Assembly (NCBI GenBank): GCA_031550085.1 | Contig: JAVBOY010000007.1 | Location: forward strand, 1 to 64,000 | DNA length: 64,000 nucleotides | Reading direction: 5' to 3' | DNA from: UBA4417 sp031550085 | GTDB lineage: Bacteria > Bacteroidota > Bacteroidia > Bacteroidales > UBA4417 | Shown: positions 13,401-19,840 of the stretch, one piece after another | Layout of the letters: each line of letters begins with the position of its first letter | How positions within the stretch are numbered: position 1 is the first letter of the stretch | Translations under genes and position numbers: made by a program | Notes under the pieces: generated by a model | Seen by the model: the letters and a program-made list of their open reading frames with translations, nothing else | What the model was told of the DNA's origin: nothing | Databases searched by the model: none

Positions 13401-14978
13401 AATGTCGCGCCGTTTCATCTGGGCATTTTCATAAACCACCACCATGCCCCAGCCCCCGTAAAATCCGGTGGTTCCGCCGTTTCCTTCCTGCAGGGCGATA
13501 TCGGCAACGGTATACTCTCCAATCCCATACTGTTTTACATAGTCGGTCACTTCGGCATAAGCCGAGTACATATACCCGTAGGCAGAAGTGGGATAACAAA
13601 TGTTCTGGGTGAAGTTGGCTGCCGGCGCCACAATTTGCGTATAACCCGTTGCTCCCTGGTGCTTCAAATACACCACGTGCTTATCCAGCTCCTTGCTAAC
13701 AGTTACAGGAGCATAATAAACCCCCGAAACACGCACGGTAGCGCTGCCCGTGGCTGCCGCCGTATAGTTGGATACCGCGCCGCTGCCGCCGGTATAACGC
13801 ACCAAGCGGGAAATATCCAAAATGGTCCCGTTCGCATCGATATGCAAAGGAGAAGTAAATGTAGCAATGGTTGCCGTCGAACCTGTTGTTACCGTGTAGC
13901 TTGAAGCGTCAACCACCGTCCAACTCGAACCGGTGTTGGTACTGTAGCGGATCACGTTGTTGTTCTGATATTCCACCCAAACCGTCGGCAAAGATGTGCC
14001 TGCAAATTCATAACGCGGATAATAAGCACCGGAAGAGCCTTGGCAGGACATCAGAAGGGTGTAGTTTGTGCCCCTAAGCGAGGAATTGTTGCCCACGGCT
14101 AAATACTGGCTGTGGACGGTCATTTGGTTGTTACTCGTATTGTTATAAGCATTGGGATTGCCGTTGGTTGCCGAAGCTCTCGTCAATTTGGTAAGGTGAA
14201 GAATGGCTCTTCCTGCTTCGTCGTAAAGGGGGGCTTCCGGGTTAAACACTGCCGTCGTAATACTACCGCTTGTAGTGACGGTAGCTCCCGGAATGGGGAT
14301 CCAGGTTGACCCGTTATCCACGCTGTATTGGATGATACCGGTATTCAGAAAGTCGATTAAAACCGTTTGAAAAGTGGATGTTGCGCCTGCCACTACCGGA
14401 GTTAGGGTATACCGGGTATAGTAATTGCCGCTGGAGCTACCGCCCCGGGCCATCACAACGGTATAGTTCGTATTGAGCGTGCCGCCATTGGACACCGTTA
14501 CGGTAGCATCCGTTGCCAAAGAAACCGGCACATTACCGGGGACGCTTTTCGAAACGGTAAACACATTTGGACTCGTTCCGTCATGCGCCCTACCCGACCA
14601 GTACAGGCCGGCATAGACAATATTCGAGCATTCCGGAAGGGATCCGTTTTCGCTCGAAAACTGCAAGGTAGCTGACGAAGAGTTGAAAGTGTTCGGATCG
14701 TTATCCACATCCACATACACCATAATATTGTTGCTATTGTCTTTTTCCACGGCATACTCCGACAACGTCAGGTTCGTATTTCCGATCATGGAAAAATCGC
14801 CTTTCACGTTATAGATTGTTTTTCCGGGAGTATATACGGATGTCCGGGGCAGGAACGGCACCACAACCTGCGCATTTTGCGCATGGGCAAATTGTGCTGC
14901 AAAACCCAGTGCCACGCACAAGAGAAGTAATTTTCCGTTTCCTCTTTTTCCAGCAAAAAGCGTATAAAACATATTCAT
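1..14978 (-). CDS. Giant secreted repeat adhesin (PKD-like / SprB-like), C-terminus beyond window
   Basis: An open minus-strand frame of 4,992 codons begins at the ATG at 14978 and has no stop before the window edge; frame was checked near 14970, 7420 and 1-26. Residues 1-34 are a signal peptide (basic start, LLLLCVALGF core, AHA-Q cleavage site). Next come a large N-terminal region, a DUF11-like stretch (~690-775), Ig-like segments (~940-1120), SprB-like modules with APYQYQINN/GTYVITVLD-type motifs (~1800-2130), and cadherin-like modules with FNYTPDPDFLGTDIFKYSV (~2140-2430). From ~2517 to the edge there are about 27 units of 91-92 aa with QTVCNG, GLAASGTG and ITVTP motifs, resembling Bacteroidetes PKD-like domains. 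Such proteins are normally T9SS cell-surface adhesins or gliding-related factors; the expected C-terminal sorting domain would lie outside. An ATG also exists at 14972. Ligand unknown. Confidence 0.9.
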   Translation of the reverse strand, partial: MNMFYTLFAGKRGNGKLLLLCVALGFAAQFAHAQNAQVVVPFLPRTSVYTPGKTIYNVKGDFSMIGNTNLTLSEYAVEKDNSNNIMVYVDVDNDPNTFNSSSATLQFSSENGSLPECSNIVYAGLYWSGRAHDGTSPNVFTVSKSVPGNVPVSLATDATVTVSNGGTLNTNYTVVMARGGSSSGNYYTRYTLTPVVAGATSTFQTVLIDFLNTGIIQYSVDNGSTWIPIPGATVTTSGSITTAVFNPEAPLYDEAGRAILHLTKLTRASATNGNPNAYNNTSNNQMTVHSQYLAVGNNSSLRGTNYTLLMSCQGSSGAYYPRYEFAGTSLPTVWVEYQNNNVIRYSTNTGSSWTVVDASSYTVTTGSTATIATFTSPLHIDANGTILDISRLVRYTGGSGAVSNYTAAATGSATVRVSGVYYAPVTVSKELDKHVVYLKHQGATGYTQIVAPAANFTQNICYPTSAYGYMYSAYAEVTDYVKQYGIGEYTVADIALQEGNGGTTGFYGGWGMVVVYENAQMKRRDIVVFDGHAYVAGSVSASQDLPVTGFHAVQEGDVNVKLGLMAGEGDRTIPGDRFQMRNRNTGAFDDLSHSGNSVDNFFNCSILTGGNPRNPNLVNNNGMDVAVFNINNVSKQYITNNQTSTIFKYSSTQDTYIIYCIVVGIDAYIPEPEAENVIINVEDKDGNPINPVGGQYTVGPGAKISYDLYIRNKGPEGIDNLVVELPVPYVTEYLGATTTYDGIPEGNLVFNRTAGASGTLLWNVGNIPMSTLQYPANHVYASLHFELRVTDDCSVLVTPHSCTPEVVIDGSTSGTGHTTGIPFEGWNFIYGFQEGACSGVPILTPPRIEINVGNTCEGQVIPDIRPIVICKAGTTVPYEAVDRNFQQGTRYYNSIDEETGKPPVNAIEYTAQTGFPITPGVVFYAVPSSFYSVCYWAFSIVITNPPSFTVNPAGNTICLGESVNLNNFINGMTPSTGSTVTFYSDAAGTQEIAPVVTPTAQTTYYMRAFMPGYECYSELKSITINIRPNASAALITASDVTICTDSLAVLKASASGVTNPVFKWYDSQTATTPLYIGPNYNLGILTTAVTTTTTYYVSVEGENYCESKVNERKAVVLKVNEMPTVHIATNDPKELCHNQFISLNAETTGGVIWVGWYDSRGVLTPIGAPSQYIPNPLEPNVQYNPEPSEAGKRIKLFVRANNGGSCPYVSDTIELDILPYPTEMQLELVTQPVLPQDMCLDTVYEVKVKASSLGSLHNMSVRLHDLNATGLTIKTAEMQYPYETGTWTPITETLRNPIGTTWAIPGSLAAGDSLLVRMNVSAACDFYTGTNLAINLFGSSFCGDPLPEQTVETEDFDTKQDTSVMNRYHIFSKFTPASPVTNATGDIVTWHLTALVTGQLETDSTKETFQILVPAGLEVIPNSYNPIRNVRDRDAIYFNPDEFGLELVMPVISGIMPGDSMVAELQFRTRNAPCDSYYFYAEVVFSDSIECDSQRCTFNSTRGGVYPTLDVERFQFSLADSIVGTNSNGFWSGDIKVKAETDFYAGHSLKIDFYSDRNSSTSIDAPDVLLKSFTYITENVPQGGTFVVSLNDVPEELGKQLMVRVTGASLCDTVDFPIAPLLGTDELCQFDTTYYTTAENMETYAWNVIIPDGLTGATPTRIPLPGSTAANYTNENIARIVWWKGGEYTVWTQYVTKTDPPMQLDRAYFTVTVNPRPVVKLTGPADTTICRGTRIELTHFFQETANVGSTISIYKKEAGGNYTLLTTTQPFYVEPWDTTAYRAVATSDVSGCQSLDAIDFQVNVNKMPQIGTIAVVTQPNCGTTAGSIKLTMLGGSSSYEYSLDNGSTYANLPASGVINNLGAGTYNVYIRDRIQTGCAASISEPVDLMVANSGIYATASTTNASSCSSTNGSIKLVVNGGTAPYQYQINNTGSYFPVPSNGILGANFAPGTYVITVLDAVGCSTTTGAFQVKATSGITETLIQERQPGCTTDALVKVTASGGAPGYFYRVNGQGWVPMLSGATDTLALAPGLHRIYVKDANGCETSDTIRVKGASNPVINLQAVQNATCSGTSGGSIQIKVSGTPQLRYSLDGGKTTVPVSPGLVTIPNLGLGSYSIQVTDGLSCMTSYDGITIHKDIDFIQSLDNRVYTYKNKTVKGNLLYDDYVLQLKKIFLATSSQMTPNGYLVIYSPNGEFSYTPNSDFVGKDSIQYTVRNQCGLTEKAWLYITVLDVNNTVNNPPAAMDDTYSLKKGTSLLNFEVRENDLDPEEGPLSKPTIVSNPLRGTLTQNPDGTFNYTPDPDFLGTDIFKYSVCDQSGACATANVFINVYDDSHYTSSVIAVVDAYSMLKYDTLRLTVPSKAVLGNDVYPSGAVTTVTVLKTTEHGSLTLNQSNGTFEYLPDVQFSGTDYFTYILCASPPGKCDTAVVNIFVAERACLLPVTLITKDTINICQGTSVDLHTAIVYPGSLNIDTVSFYSNRQYTTSITNSLVDVERMYYIKATNIYKCSEYDSVYVQVIPTPTVDSRPNMTVCAGTEAGQVLFGGTADTYEWVNSNTAIGLPASGTGDISAFTSTNTTTSPITATITVTPYNNVEGNLTCVGIPISFTITVNPIPTVNDVADQTVCVGSNTSAVTFSGLATSYTWTNSNPAIGLGASGTGNIPAFAATNATNAPITATITVTPHYLYYSVDCLGTPTTFTITVNPTPTVNTVSNQVVCSGTSTAAISFSGTATSFMWVNSNPSIGLAANGTGDILSFTATNATNLPISAIITVTPHYLTNGVDCVGAPTNFTITVNPAPTVNFVADQTVCNGNNPTTVIFSSPTVGTVYNWTNDNTNIGLAASGTGTIIFAAKNIVETPIVANITVTPSYTNAGTTCAGTPRTFKITVNPTPTVNPVADQTVCNGSNTAAVLFGGNATHYSWVNTNPAIGLSNSGTGDILPFTATNASSAPISGTITVTPHYFYNEVDCLGTPTSFTITVNPTPTVNAVGDQTVCNGSATTAVTFSGTATSFTWTNSNTAIGLGASGTGTIPAFTGTNGTNAPISGTITVTPHYLTNGVDCPGTAITFAVTVNPTPTVDLVANQTVCNGNNPTTVSFSGATAGTVFNWTNDNTSIGLGASGTGNISFTAANSTSSPIVANITVTPSYTNGGRTCTGNPRTFTITVNPGPSVNTIADQTVCNASLTTAVTFSGTATSYTWTNSNPAIGLAANGTGNIPVFVGTNATTAPISGTITVTPLYDNGGADCPGTPKTFIITVNPTPTVATVENQVVCSGSSTNAVIFSGTATSFTWTNSNPLIGLAASGTGNIPSFAGTNGTNAPISGMITVIPHYLTNGVDCAGSKTSFTITVNPIPTVNPLTDLTICNGNNPTTVAFSGATSGTTYSWTNDNTSIGLGASGTGDISFAAVNATSSPIVANITVTPSYTNEDITCTGTSRTFKITVNPTPTVDPVADQTICKGSNTSAITFGGNATSYTWTNSNPAIGLAASGSGNISAFTATNSTNAPISGTITVTPHYLYNSLDCTGVPTTFTITVNPTSTVNSVANQVICEGASTAQVTFSGTATSFSWTNSNPAIGLAASGTGNIAAFTATNGTSAPITATITVTPHYLTNGVDCPGTTTSFTITVNPIPVVDLVENVTVCNGTNPTTVTFSGPTSGTVYNWTNSNTSIGLAASGTGNISFAATNATATPIIANITVTPSYTNGGTTCTGDPETFTITVNPRPTVNTIANQTVCNESNTTAVTFGGTATSYTWVNSNPAIGLVASGTGDIAAFTATNSTNAPISATITVTPHYLNNGVDCLGTTKTFTITVNPTPVVNLVDDQSVCNGETTSEIIFTGVATSYDWVNNTPSIGLAATGTGTIPSFIATNVTASPVTATITVTPHYLNNGVDCAGTPQTFTIVVNPSATVNSVANQTVCNGDNTTAITFTGVATSYSWTNNNTSIGLAASGTGNIASFVATNTGTTPVIATITVTPDFSNGATCKGSSKTFTVIVNPSATVNNVSNVVVCNGDNTSTITFSGTATSYAWTNDNPTIGLGASGTGSIPAFTATNFTDSPISATITVTPSYTFGGKTCTGSAKTFTIVVLPTPTVNTVSNQTVCNGNNPTTVNFSGPTAGTIFNWTNNNTAIGLAASGTGDISFTATNLTNASIVATITVTPSIENGDLTCTGTPRTFTIRVNPTPTVDAIPDQLICNGTNPATVNFSGATSGTVYTWTNDNTSIGLSASGTGNISFAATNTGSTPISANITVTPSYTNGGVTCVGTPRTFVITIDPNPTVDVVPDQTVCNGNDPTTVTFTGLAAGTVYSWTNDNTAIGLGASGTGNISFAATNSNNTPLVANLTVSASAGSTCAAATRSFKITVIPTPSVGTVADQTICKGINTTIVTFTGVATSYTWTNTNTAIGLAATGTGNIPPFAGTNTTTAPISGTITVTPHYLMNGVDCTGATTSFVITVNPTPVVDVVADQTVCNSSNTAAITFSGVATSYTWTNSNPAIGLVASGTGNIASFAGTNTTNAPISGTITVTPHYLTNGVDCIGATTSFVITINPTPTVNLVPNQTVCNGNNPTTVTFAGATVGTVYNWTNDNTSIGLGASGTGNISFTAANATSSPIVANITVTPSYTNGGTTCTGTPQTFTITVNPTPTVDLIEDQTVCNGNNPTTVTFAGTVLGTVYNWTNDNPAIGLGTSGTGNISFLATNSTTLPITAKITVIPSYTNAGAACSGTSRTFTITVNPSPSVTTVSNQTVCNGANTAAVTFSGVATSYTWTNDNTAIGLAASGTGDIASFAGTNTTTAPISGTITITPHYLTNGVDCTGATTSFVITVNPTPEVDAVSDQTVCNGANTASVTFSGVATSYTWTNDNPAIGLAASGTGTIASFAGTNTTTAPISGTITITPHYLTNGVDCTGATTSFVITVNPTPEVDAVSDQTVCNGANTAAVTFSGVATSYTWTNDNTAIGLAASGTGDIASFAGTNTTTAPISGTITITPHYLTN

Positions 14979-15062
14979 AAACTAGAATTTTTCAATGACT
15001 CTTTTTTAATTTTTACCAGGACTCTGTGAGATACCGAGAACTCAAGACAAGCATTTTTTATG

Positions 15063-15635
15063 TTATTCCGGAATTGATAATTGATACAACACCGTGACAT
15101 CATGATCGGTGGCCTGTATGATCAGACCTTGCGCCGTAGCCAGCAGGCAAGCGTCTTTCCCGCCTTTGCAAACATCAAAGGTGAATACCAGTTGAATGTA
15201 TTCCAGGCTATGAAAGGTTTTGAATTGGGAAAGATCGATGGAAGCCAGGTCTGCCGGCGAGTTCAGCAGGATCTTTAGGACTTTGGCTGCCGAATAGGCT
15301 GAATTTTCTACGTACAACTTTTGGATGGCATTCGGGCGGCACTCCACCACCAAGGGAGTCTCGCCTCCATAGATCGTGTTTGCTTCATTTTTGACGAAAA
15401 GCGTCGGCTGTACCTTATACAACCAGGCGCTTAGCGCACCGTCCTGCTTCACCGCTTCTGCGGTCGAAAGGAAAACAACACTTCCGCCTTCCTGACTCGG
15501 AACAAAATGATCATTCCGGCTCGTGGAATGCATCCCGGCATTCCCGGCAAGTAAAGCAAGGGTTTGCAAAAATACCATCATGCAGGCAAGCGCCTTCAAA
15601 GCGCCGACTTTTTTAAGCGTACGAGTTGTTATCAT
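15063..15635 (-). CDS. Hypothetical secreted protein next to giant adhesin
   Basis: A 190-aa protein I do not recognise. The first ~34 residues have basic residues followed by a hydrophobic stretch (ALACMMVFLQTLALLAG), consistent with a signal peptide; the rest is soluble, with one pair of cysteines in VCKGGKDACLL. It ends 84 bp upstream of the giant adhesin start on the same strand, so the two are probably co-transcribed. It could be an accessory surface factor or a cohesin-like/Ig-like domain, but no motif proves this. The ATG at 15635 is the only in-frame start that keeps the signal peptide. Confidence 0.7.
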   Translation of the reverse strand: MITTRTLKKVGALKALACMMVFLQTLALLAGNAGMHSTSRNDHFVPSQEGGSVVFLSTAEAVKQDGALSAWLYKVQPTLFVKNEANTIYGGETPLVVECRPNAIQKLYVENSAYSAAKVLKILLNSPADLASIDLSQFKTFHSLEYIQLVFTFDVCKGGKDACLLATAQGLIIQATDHDVTVLYQLSIPE

Positions 15636-16713
15636 ATCATGATTTTTTTATATTCTCCATCAAAATAATTAGCTCTATTTCTGTTTTCTACTACCCAATT
15701 ACCCATTTCTAGTTTTTGTTGCAAAAGATCCTTTATCAATTCCCGGCAAAAACCCATCCCCATCAACATTCCACATTCCTTTTATGCCACAAAATCTCCC
15801 GATTCTCATTCCCAAACAATTATGGTTAACATTTAATTTTTTTTAAATCACGTAAACCTTGACTAGTAAACATTTCTGAGTACCATAGGTTCGGATTTCG
15901 ATATCTATTTTTTCGCTATGCAACGCGAATTAGGCCAAAAACGAACACAAAAGGCTCGTTTTTCCCAATCAACATAAATCAATCCACTTTAAATCCGGCA
16001 TGTATGATCTAATTACAAAGGATTTTGCTTATAACTACCTCTCTGCGATAGATTCCACAAGGGATTCATCACATTCAACCTTCTCAATATTGCTTAAAAC
16101 CAACTGTTTCCGTAAAAAATAACATGCACTATGTAGTTTGCAAAAACTATTCCATTATCCAAGGTTAGGGAGGCAAAAAAATAAAATTTAACTTTTTTTA
16201 ATAATTAAATGAGCCCCTATCTTCTGGCACGGAAAAAAAATCGCCCAAATCCAACCCCGCTAATCGTTAACCCTTCCCAAAAAACAACCTGTTTTTCCAG
16301 GACTGTTTCCTATTATTCCGGAAGAAATCTTAACCATTCGCATAAAATATCGATTTTAATCGATGCTATTTCATTGGCAAAGTAAATCTTAACAGTAAAA
16401 TTTCAGGAACCAACGAATGCCTTCTCCCAAGGCAAAAAAAATCTAATAAGGTACATGGAAAAAAGGGTTTGTATAGGGTTCCACATCTCCGAAACAGGTT
16501 GCTTGTCTCCTTTCACTAAATCAAAAACCATGCAAGAGCCGTTCCAAAAACGGCACGGAGGATAAAAACGCCCCATGAATCCGGCCAAACCGGCAAGCAA
16601 AAACTAAATTCGCCTCTACTCCGTTGAACGAATTCATTTTTTGTATTTTTGCTTGGAAAAGAAAACCATCCGGTATTTCAATACGCCGCATATCAACAAC
16701 CTTCGAAAGAATT
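15636..16713. other. 1.1-kb spacer without genes
   Basis: AT-rich divergent spacer between the minus-strand secreted gene and plus-strand ftsX. No convincing reading frame was seen. It holds a terminator-like inverted repeat at 15937-15963 (arms AAAAACGA and TCGTTTTT) and a short palindrome at 16349-16364 (ATCGATT, 2-nt gap, AATCGAT) that could be a regulator site. Promoters for both flanking genes should lie here, but no clear -33/-7 pair was picked out. Confidence 0.6.
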
Positions 16714-17601
16714 ATGAAAAAAAGCCATCCCGACGATCCGTTATACTCCAAAAAATTACGTACTACCTATTTCACCAGCATCATGAACCTTGCGGCTTTG
16801 CTGGTTGTCATCGGTTTGTTGGGATTGTTCACCATCCATACGGCCAAGCTGACGAAACAACTCCGGGAAACCCTGAACTTTTCGGTCATCCTCCGCGACG
16901 AGGCTCCTTTGGATAAGATTTTGGAGTTCAAACAGCAAATCGAAAAAACAAACTTCGTTCACAACGCAAAATATATTTCAAAAGAAGAAGCTGCCAAAGA
17001 CTTTACGGCCGAACTGGGGGAAGATTTTGTAAAATTCCTGGGTTACAACCCGCTGCCGCCCAGCATTGAAATTCAAATCAATGCAACTCATTTCAATTTG
17101 GACAGCGTTCCCAAATACGCACAGGAATTTCGTTCGAACCCCATTGTAAAAGAGGTTTCCTACAACCTGCCGCTGATTGCAACCGTAAACCAAACCACCC
17201 AGAAGGTGAGCCTTGTTTTATCCGGGCTTGGGGTTGTCTTACTAATCACTGCGATTCTATTGATAAACAACACCATTTGGTTATCCGTTTATTCCCGGCG
17301 CCATACCATTCGTTCCATGCAACTCATCGGGGCAACGAACGCTTTTATCCGCCGCCCGTTTATGCGCCGCAGCATGTTGCATGGGCTGTACGCTTCGATC
17401 GTTGCCATTGCGATCTTGATCGGCGTCCTATATTTCTCATGGAGAGCGGTTCCCGAGTTGGAAAGTTTGCGCGACTACAAACTTTTTGGGATTACGTTTG
17501 CAGGCCTATTGATTTTTGGAGTACTTTTGTCCGCAAGCTGTACGTATTTTTCCCTGCGAAGGTTGATCCGTACAAAAACCGACCGGCTTTACACCGCATA
17601 A
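16714..17601 (+). CDS. ftsX: Cell division permease-like protein FtsX
   Basis: A 295-aa FtsX-type permease. There is a short cytoplasmic N-terminus, a first membrane helix near residues 26-48 (MNLAALLVVIGLLGLF), a periplasmic domain of ~140 aa, and three C-terminal membrane helices ending in a basic tail. FtsX pairs with the ATPase FtsE to control peptidoglycan hydrolases at the septum. The start at 16714 (MKKSHPDDPL) is preferred over an upstream in-frame start because the extra residues do not look like family sequence. It is followed by DUF3098, uppP and truB on the same strand, a gene order common in Bacteroidetes. The candidate ftsE is ~22 kb away on the other strand. Confidence 0.9.
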   Translation: MKKSHPDDPLYSKKLRTTYFTSIMNLAALLVVIGLLGLFTIHTAKLTKQLRETLNFSVILRDEAPLDKILEFKQQIEKTNFVHNAKYISKEEAAKDFTAELGEDFVKFLGYNPLPPSIEIQINATHFNLDSVPKYAQEFRSNPIVKEVSYNLPLIATVNQTTQKVSLVLSGLGVVLLITAILLINNTIWLSVYSRRHTIRSMQLIGATNAFIRRPFMRRSMLHGLYASIVAIAILIGVLYFSWRAVPELESLRDYKLFGITFAGLLIFGVLLSASCTYFSLRRLIRTKTDRLYTA

Positions 17602-17680
17602 CAATGTAATGATTTAAAAACAGGAGCATTACAAAGAAATACCGATTCTAAATATACCTTTATTATAATAGGAAATCAAC

Positions 17681-17956
17681 ATGGCAAAACAAGTAACCCT
17701 AAAAACGGATGACACGGCTTCATCAAAAAAAACTTCCACGCTGTACGCATTCGGAAGGGAAAATTACCTGCTGATGATCGTGGGTCTGGTCGTTATGCTC
17801 ATCGGATATCTCTTGATGATCGGCGGCGGAAGCAAGGATCCCAATGTCTTCAATTACAAAATGTTTGATTTTCAACGAATGACATTATCGCCCATCATTA
17901 TTTTCATCGGGATTCTCATTGAGTTGGTTGCTATTTTTAAAAAGCCCAAAGCTTAG
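17681..17956 (+). CDS. DUF3098 family small membrane protein
   Basis: A 91-aa protein with a polar N-terminus and two hydrophobic helices (about residues 30-49 and 68-86), separated by a GGGSKDPNVFNYKMF-like loop typical of DUF3098. The biochemical role is unknown. The gene sits 79 bp after ftsX and 253 bp before uppP; conserved linkage to ftsX and uppP in Bacteroidetes suggests a role in envelope biogenesis or division, which is inference. Confidence 0.85.
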   Translation: MAKQVTLKTDDTASSKKTSTLYAFGRENYLLMIVGLVVMLIGYLLMIGGGSKDPNVFNYKMFDFQRMTLSPIIIFIGILIELVAIFKKPKA

Positions 17957-18209
17957 TGGGGAACGGTGAAGCGTGAAGGGTGAAATGGTTCAAGGTAAAC
18001 GCTGAAGGGCAAAATTGGGAAGGTATTGCTCGAGTGTTGTTTTTTGTTGTTCGTTGTTTGTTTGCCTGTCATAAAAAGTCCATTTTCAACTTTCAATTAA
18101 AAAAGTTCATCGTTCATATCTCATCATTCATCATTAAAAAAACGCACTTTCCGTTTTACCCGGCTCGTTTCCTGCGGCCGCTTTGCTAAGTTCAACTTTC
18201 CAGTACTAA
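17957..18209. repeat. Low-complexity AT-rich spacer of a dispersed family
   Basis: The spacer contains short, loosely repeated words (ATTTTCAACTTTCAATT, TCATCGTTCATATCTCATCA, GAACGGTGAAGCGTGAAGGG) that recur in the spacers at 21899-22456, 28785-29596 and 43048-43673. It has no coding features and is probably non-coding repeat decay. Confidence 0.5.
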
Positions 18210-18992
18210 ATGACTATTCTTGAAGCTATTTTAATTGCCATTGTGGAAGGAATCACGGAGTTTCTGCCTATTTCCTCCACCGGCCACATGATTATTGCCC
18301 AAAGTTTGCTGGGAATCGAAAGCTCCGATGTATTTAAAGCGTATATCGTTAACATTCAGTTCGGCGCCATCCTTTCCGTTGTGGCGCTTTATTGGAAGCG
18401 CTTCTTCCAGAGTTGGGAGTTTTATGCAAAACTGTTCGCCGCCTGCATTCCGCTGGTAATTGCTTATCTTCTTGAAAAACAGGTTGATTCCATGATGGAA
18501 AGCGTGTTGCTGGTGGCCGTATCGCTTTTGGTCGGGGGGACTATCCTGCTCTTTGTCGACGGCTGGTTTCGCAAAAATGAAAATGCCGGCGAGAAAAAAC
18601 TCAGTTACAAAAGCGCTTTTCTGATTGGATTGTTCCAGATTATTTCCATTATTCCGGGCGTTTCGCGCTCTGCAGCCACCATCGTAGGCGGCATGACGCA
18701 AAAATTATCGCGGAAGCAAGCAGCCGAATTTTCCTTTTTTCTGGCCGTTCCGACCATGTTCGGGGCGTCCATGCTAAAACTCATTGAAAACAGGCAAGTT
18801 ATTTTTTCAAGCAACCTTGATATTTTTCTCATCGGAAATGTGGTTTCGTTTGTGGTTGCACTCATTGCCATCAAAACGTTTATTTCCTTCCTCACCAAAC
18901 ATGGTTTTAAACTATTCGGTTATTATCGAATTGCAATCGGGCTCTTATTAATCATACTGCTATATTTCAATGTCAATTTGCAGGTTTTTTGA
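18210..18992 (+). CDS. uppP: Undecaprenyl-diphosphatase UppP (BacA)
   Basis: A 260-aa polytopic membrane protein that dephosphorylates undecaprenyl pyrophosphate to recycle the carrier lipid for peptidoglycan and glycan synthesis; excess activity gives bacitracin resistance. Both signature motifs are present: EGITEFLPISSTGH near the N-terminus (residues 13-26) and PGVSRSAATI around residue 149, which together form the active site. Several hydrophobic helices and normal family length (~260-270 aa). It lies between DUF3098 and truB. Confidence 0.95.
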   Translation: MTILEAILIAIVEGITEFLPISSTGHMIIAQSLLGIESSDVFKAYIVNIQFGAILSVVALYWKRFFQSWEFYAKLFAACIPLVIAYLLEKQVDSMMESVLLVAVSLLVGGTILLFVDGWFRKNENAGEKKLSYKSAFLIGLFQIISIIPGVSRSAATIVGGMTQKLSRKQAAEFSFFLAVPTMFGASMLKLIENRQVIFSSNLDIFLIGNVVSFVVALIAIKTFISFLTKHGFKLFGYYRIAIGLLLIILLYFNVNLQVF

Positions 18993-19107
18993 TAAAAAAA
19001 CCGGATTTAAATCATGCGATATAAGAGATTATTTTTTTCTTTTCGACCCGTTTCTTGTTTTGGAGTTTAAATTGAACACACCGCCTCAAATCCAATAATT
19101 CATTTTT

Positions 19108-19827
19108 ATGGACGATTCATCCAACATTTACCAAAAAGGAGTCACCTTCTTTCTAAACAAACCCTTAAAATGGACTTCGTTTGATGTGGTAGGTTCCCTT
19201 CGCGGTTTTTTAAAAAATGAATTGGGATTAAAAAAAATAAAGGTCGGCCATGCCGGCACGCTGGATCCTTTAGCTACCGGACTACTCATCATCTGTACCG
19301 GCGCAAACACCAAACGCATTGAGGAATTCATGGGCCTGGAGAAAGAATATTTGGGAACATTTGTTTTGGGTGCCACCACGCCTTCCTACGATTTGGAACA
19401 TCCGGTCAATGAAACCTTCCCTTGGGAACACATTACCCCCGGCATGGTTAGCGATGCAGCCAGCCGGTTTTTGGGCGAGATCGATCAGGTTCCTCCTGTT
19501 TTTTCGGCAATCAAAGTAGGCGGCAAACGGGCGTACAATTTTGCCCGCAAGGATAAAGCTTTGAATCTGACAGCCCGCAAGGTTTTTATCCGTGAATTTG
19601 AAATTACCCGGGTCGACCTGCCTCAGGTTGACTTCCGGATTGTTTGCAGCAAAGGGACTTACATACGCGCGATAGCCCGCGACTTCGGAGAAGGGCTGGG
19701 AAGCGGCGCCTACCTCTCCAAACTATGCCGCACCCGCATCGGCCCCTATTCGTTGCTGGAAGCGCAAGAACTCGAAACCTTGAAAAAGGAACTTCGTGCC
19801 CAAAAACCGGCAGAAGAAGGAGAATAA
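19108..19827 (+). CDS. truB: tRNA pseudouridine(55) synthase TruB
   Basis: A 239-aa enzyme that converts U55 of tRNA to pseudouridine in the T-loop. The catalytic motif GHAGTLDPLATGLL is present at about residues 48-61, containing the catalytic Asp; the downstream KVGGKRAYNFAR and CSKGTYIRAIARDFG motifs also fit. The length is near the short end for TruB, with only a small C-terminal extension. The gene ends 13 bp before the convergent metG stop. Confidence 0.95.
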   Translation: MDDSSNIYQKGVTFFLNKPLKWTSFDVVGSLRGFLKNELGLKKIKVGHAGTLDPLATGLLIICTGANTKRIEEFMGLEKEYLGTFVLGATTPSYDLEHPVNETFPWEHITPGMVSDAASRFLGEIDQVPPVFSAIKVGGKRAYNFARKDKALNLTARKVFIREFEITRVDLPQVDFRIVCSKGTYIRAIARDFGEGLGSGAYLSKLCRTRIGPYSLLEAQELETLKKELRAQKPAEEGE

Positions 19828-19840
19828 GGCGTTTCGCAAA

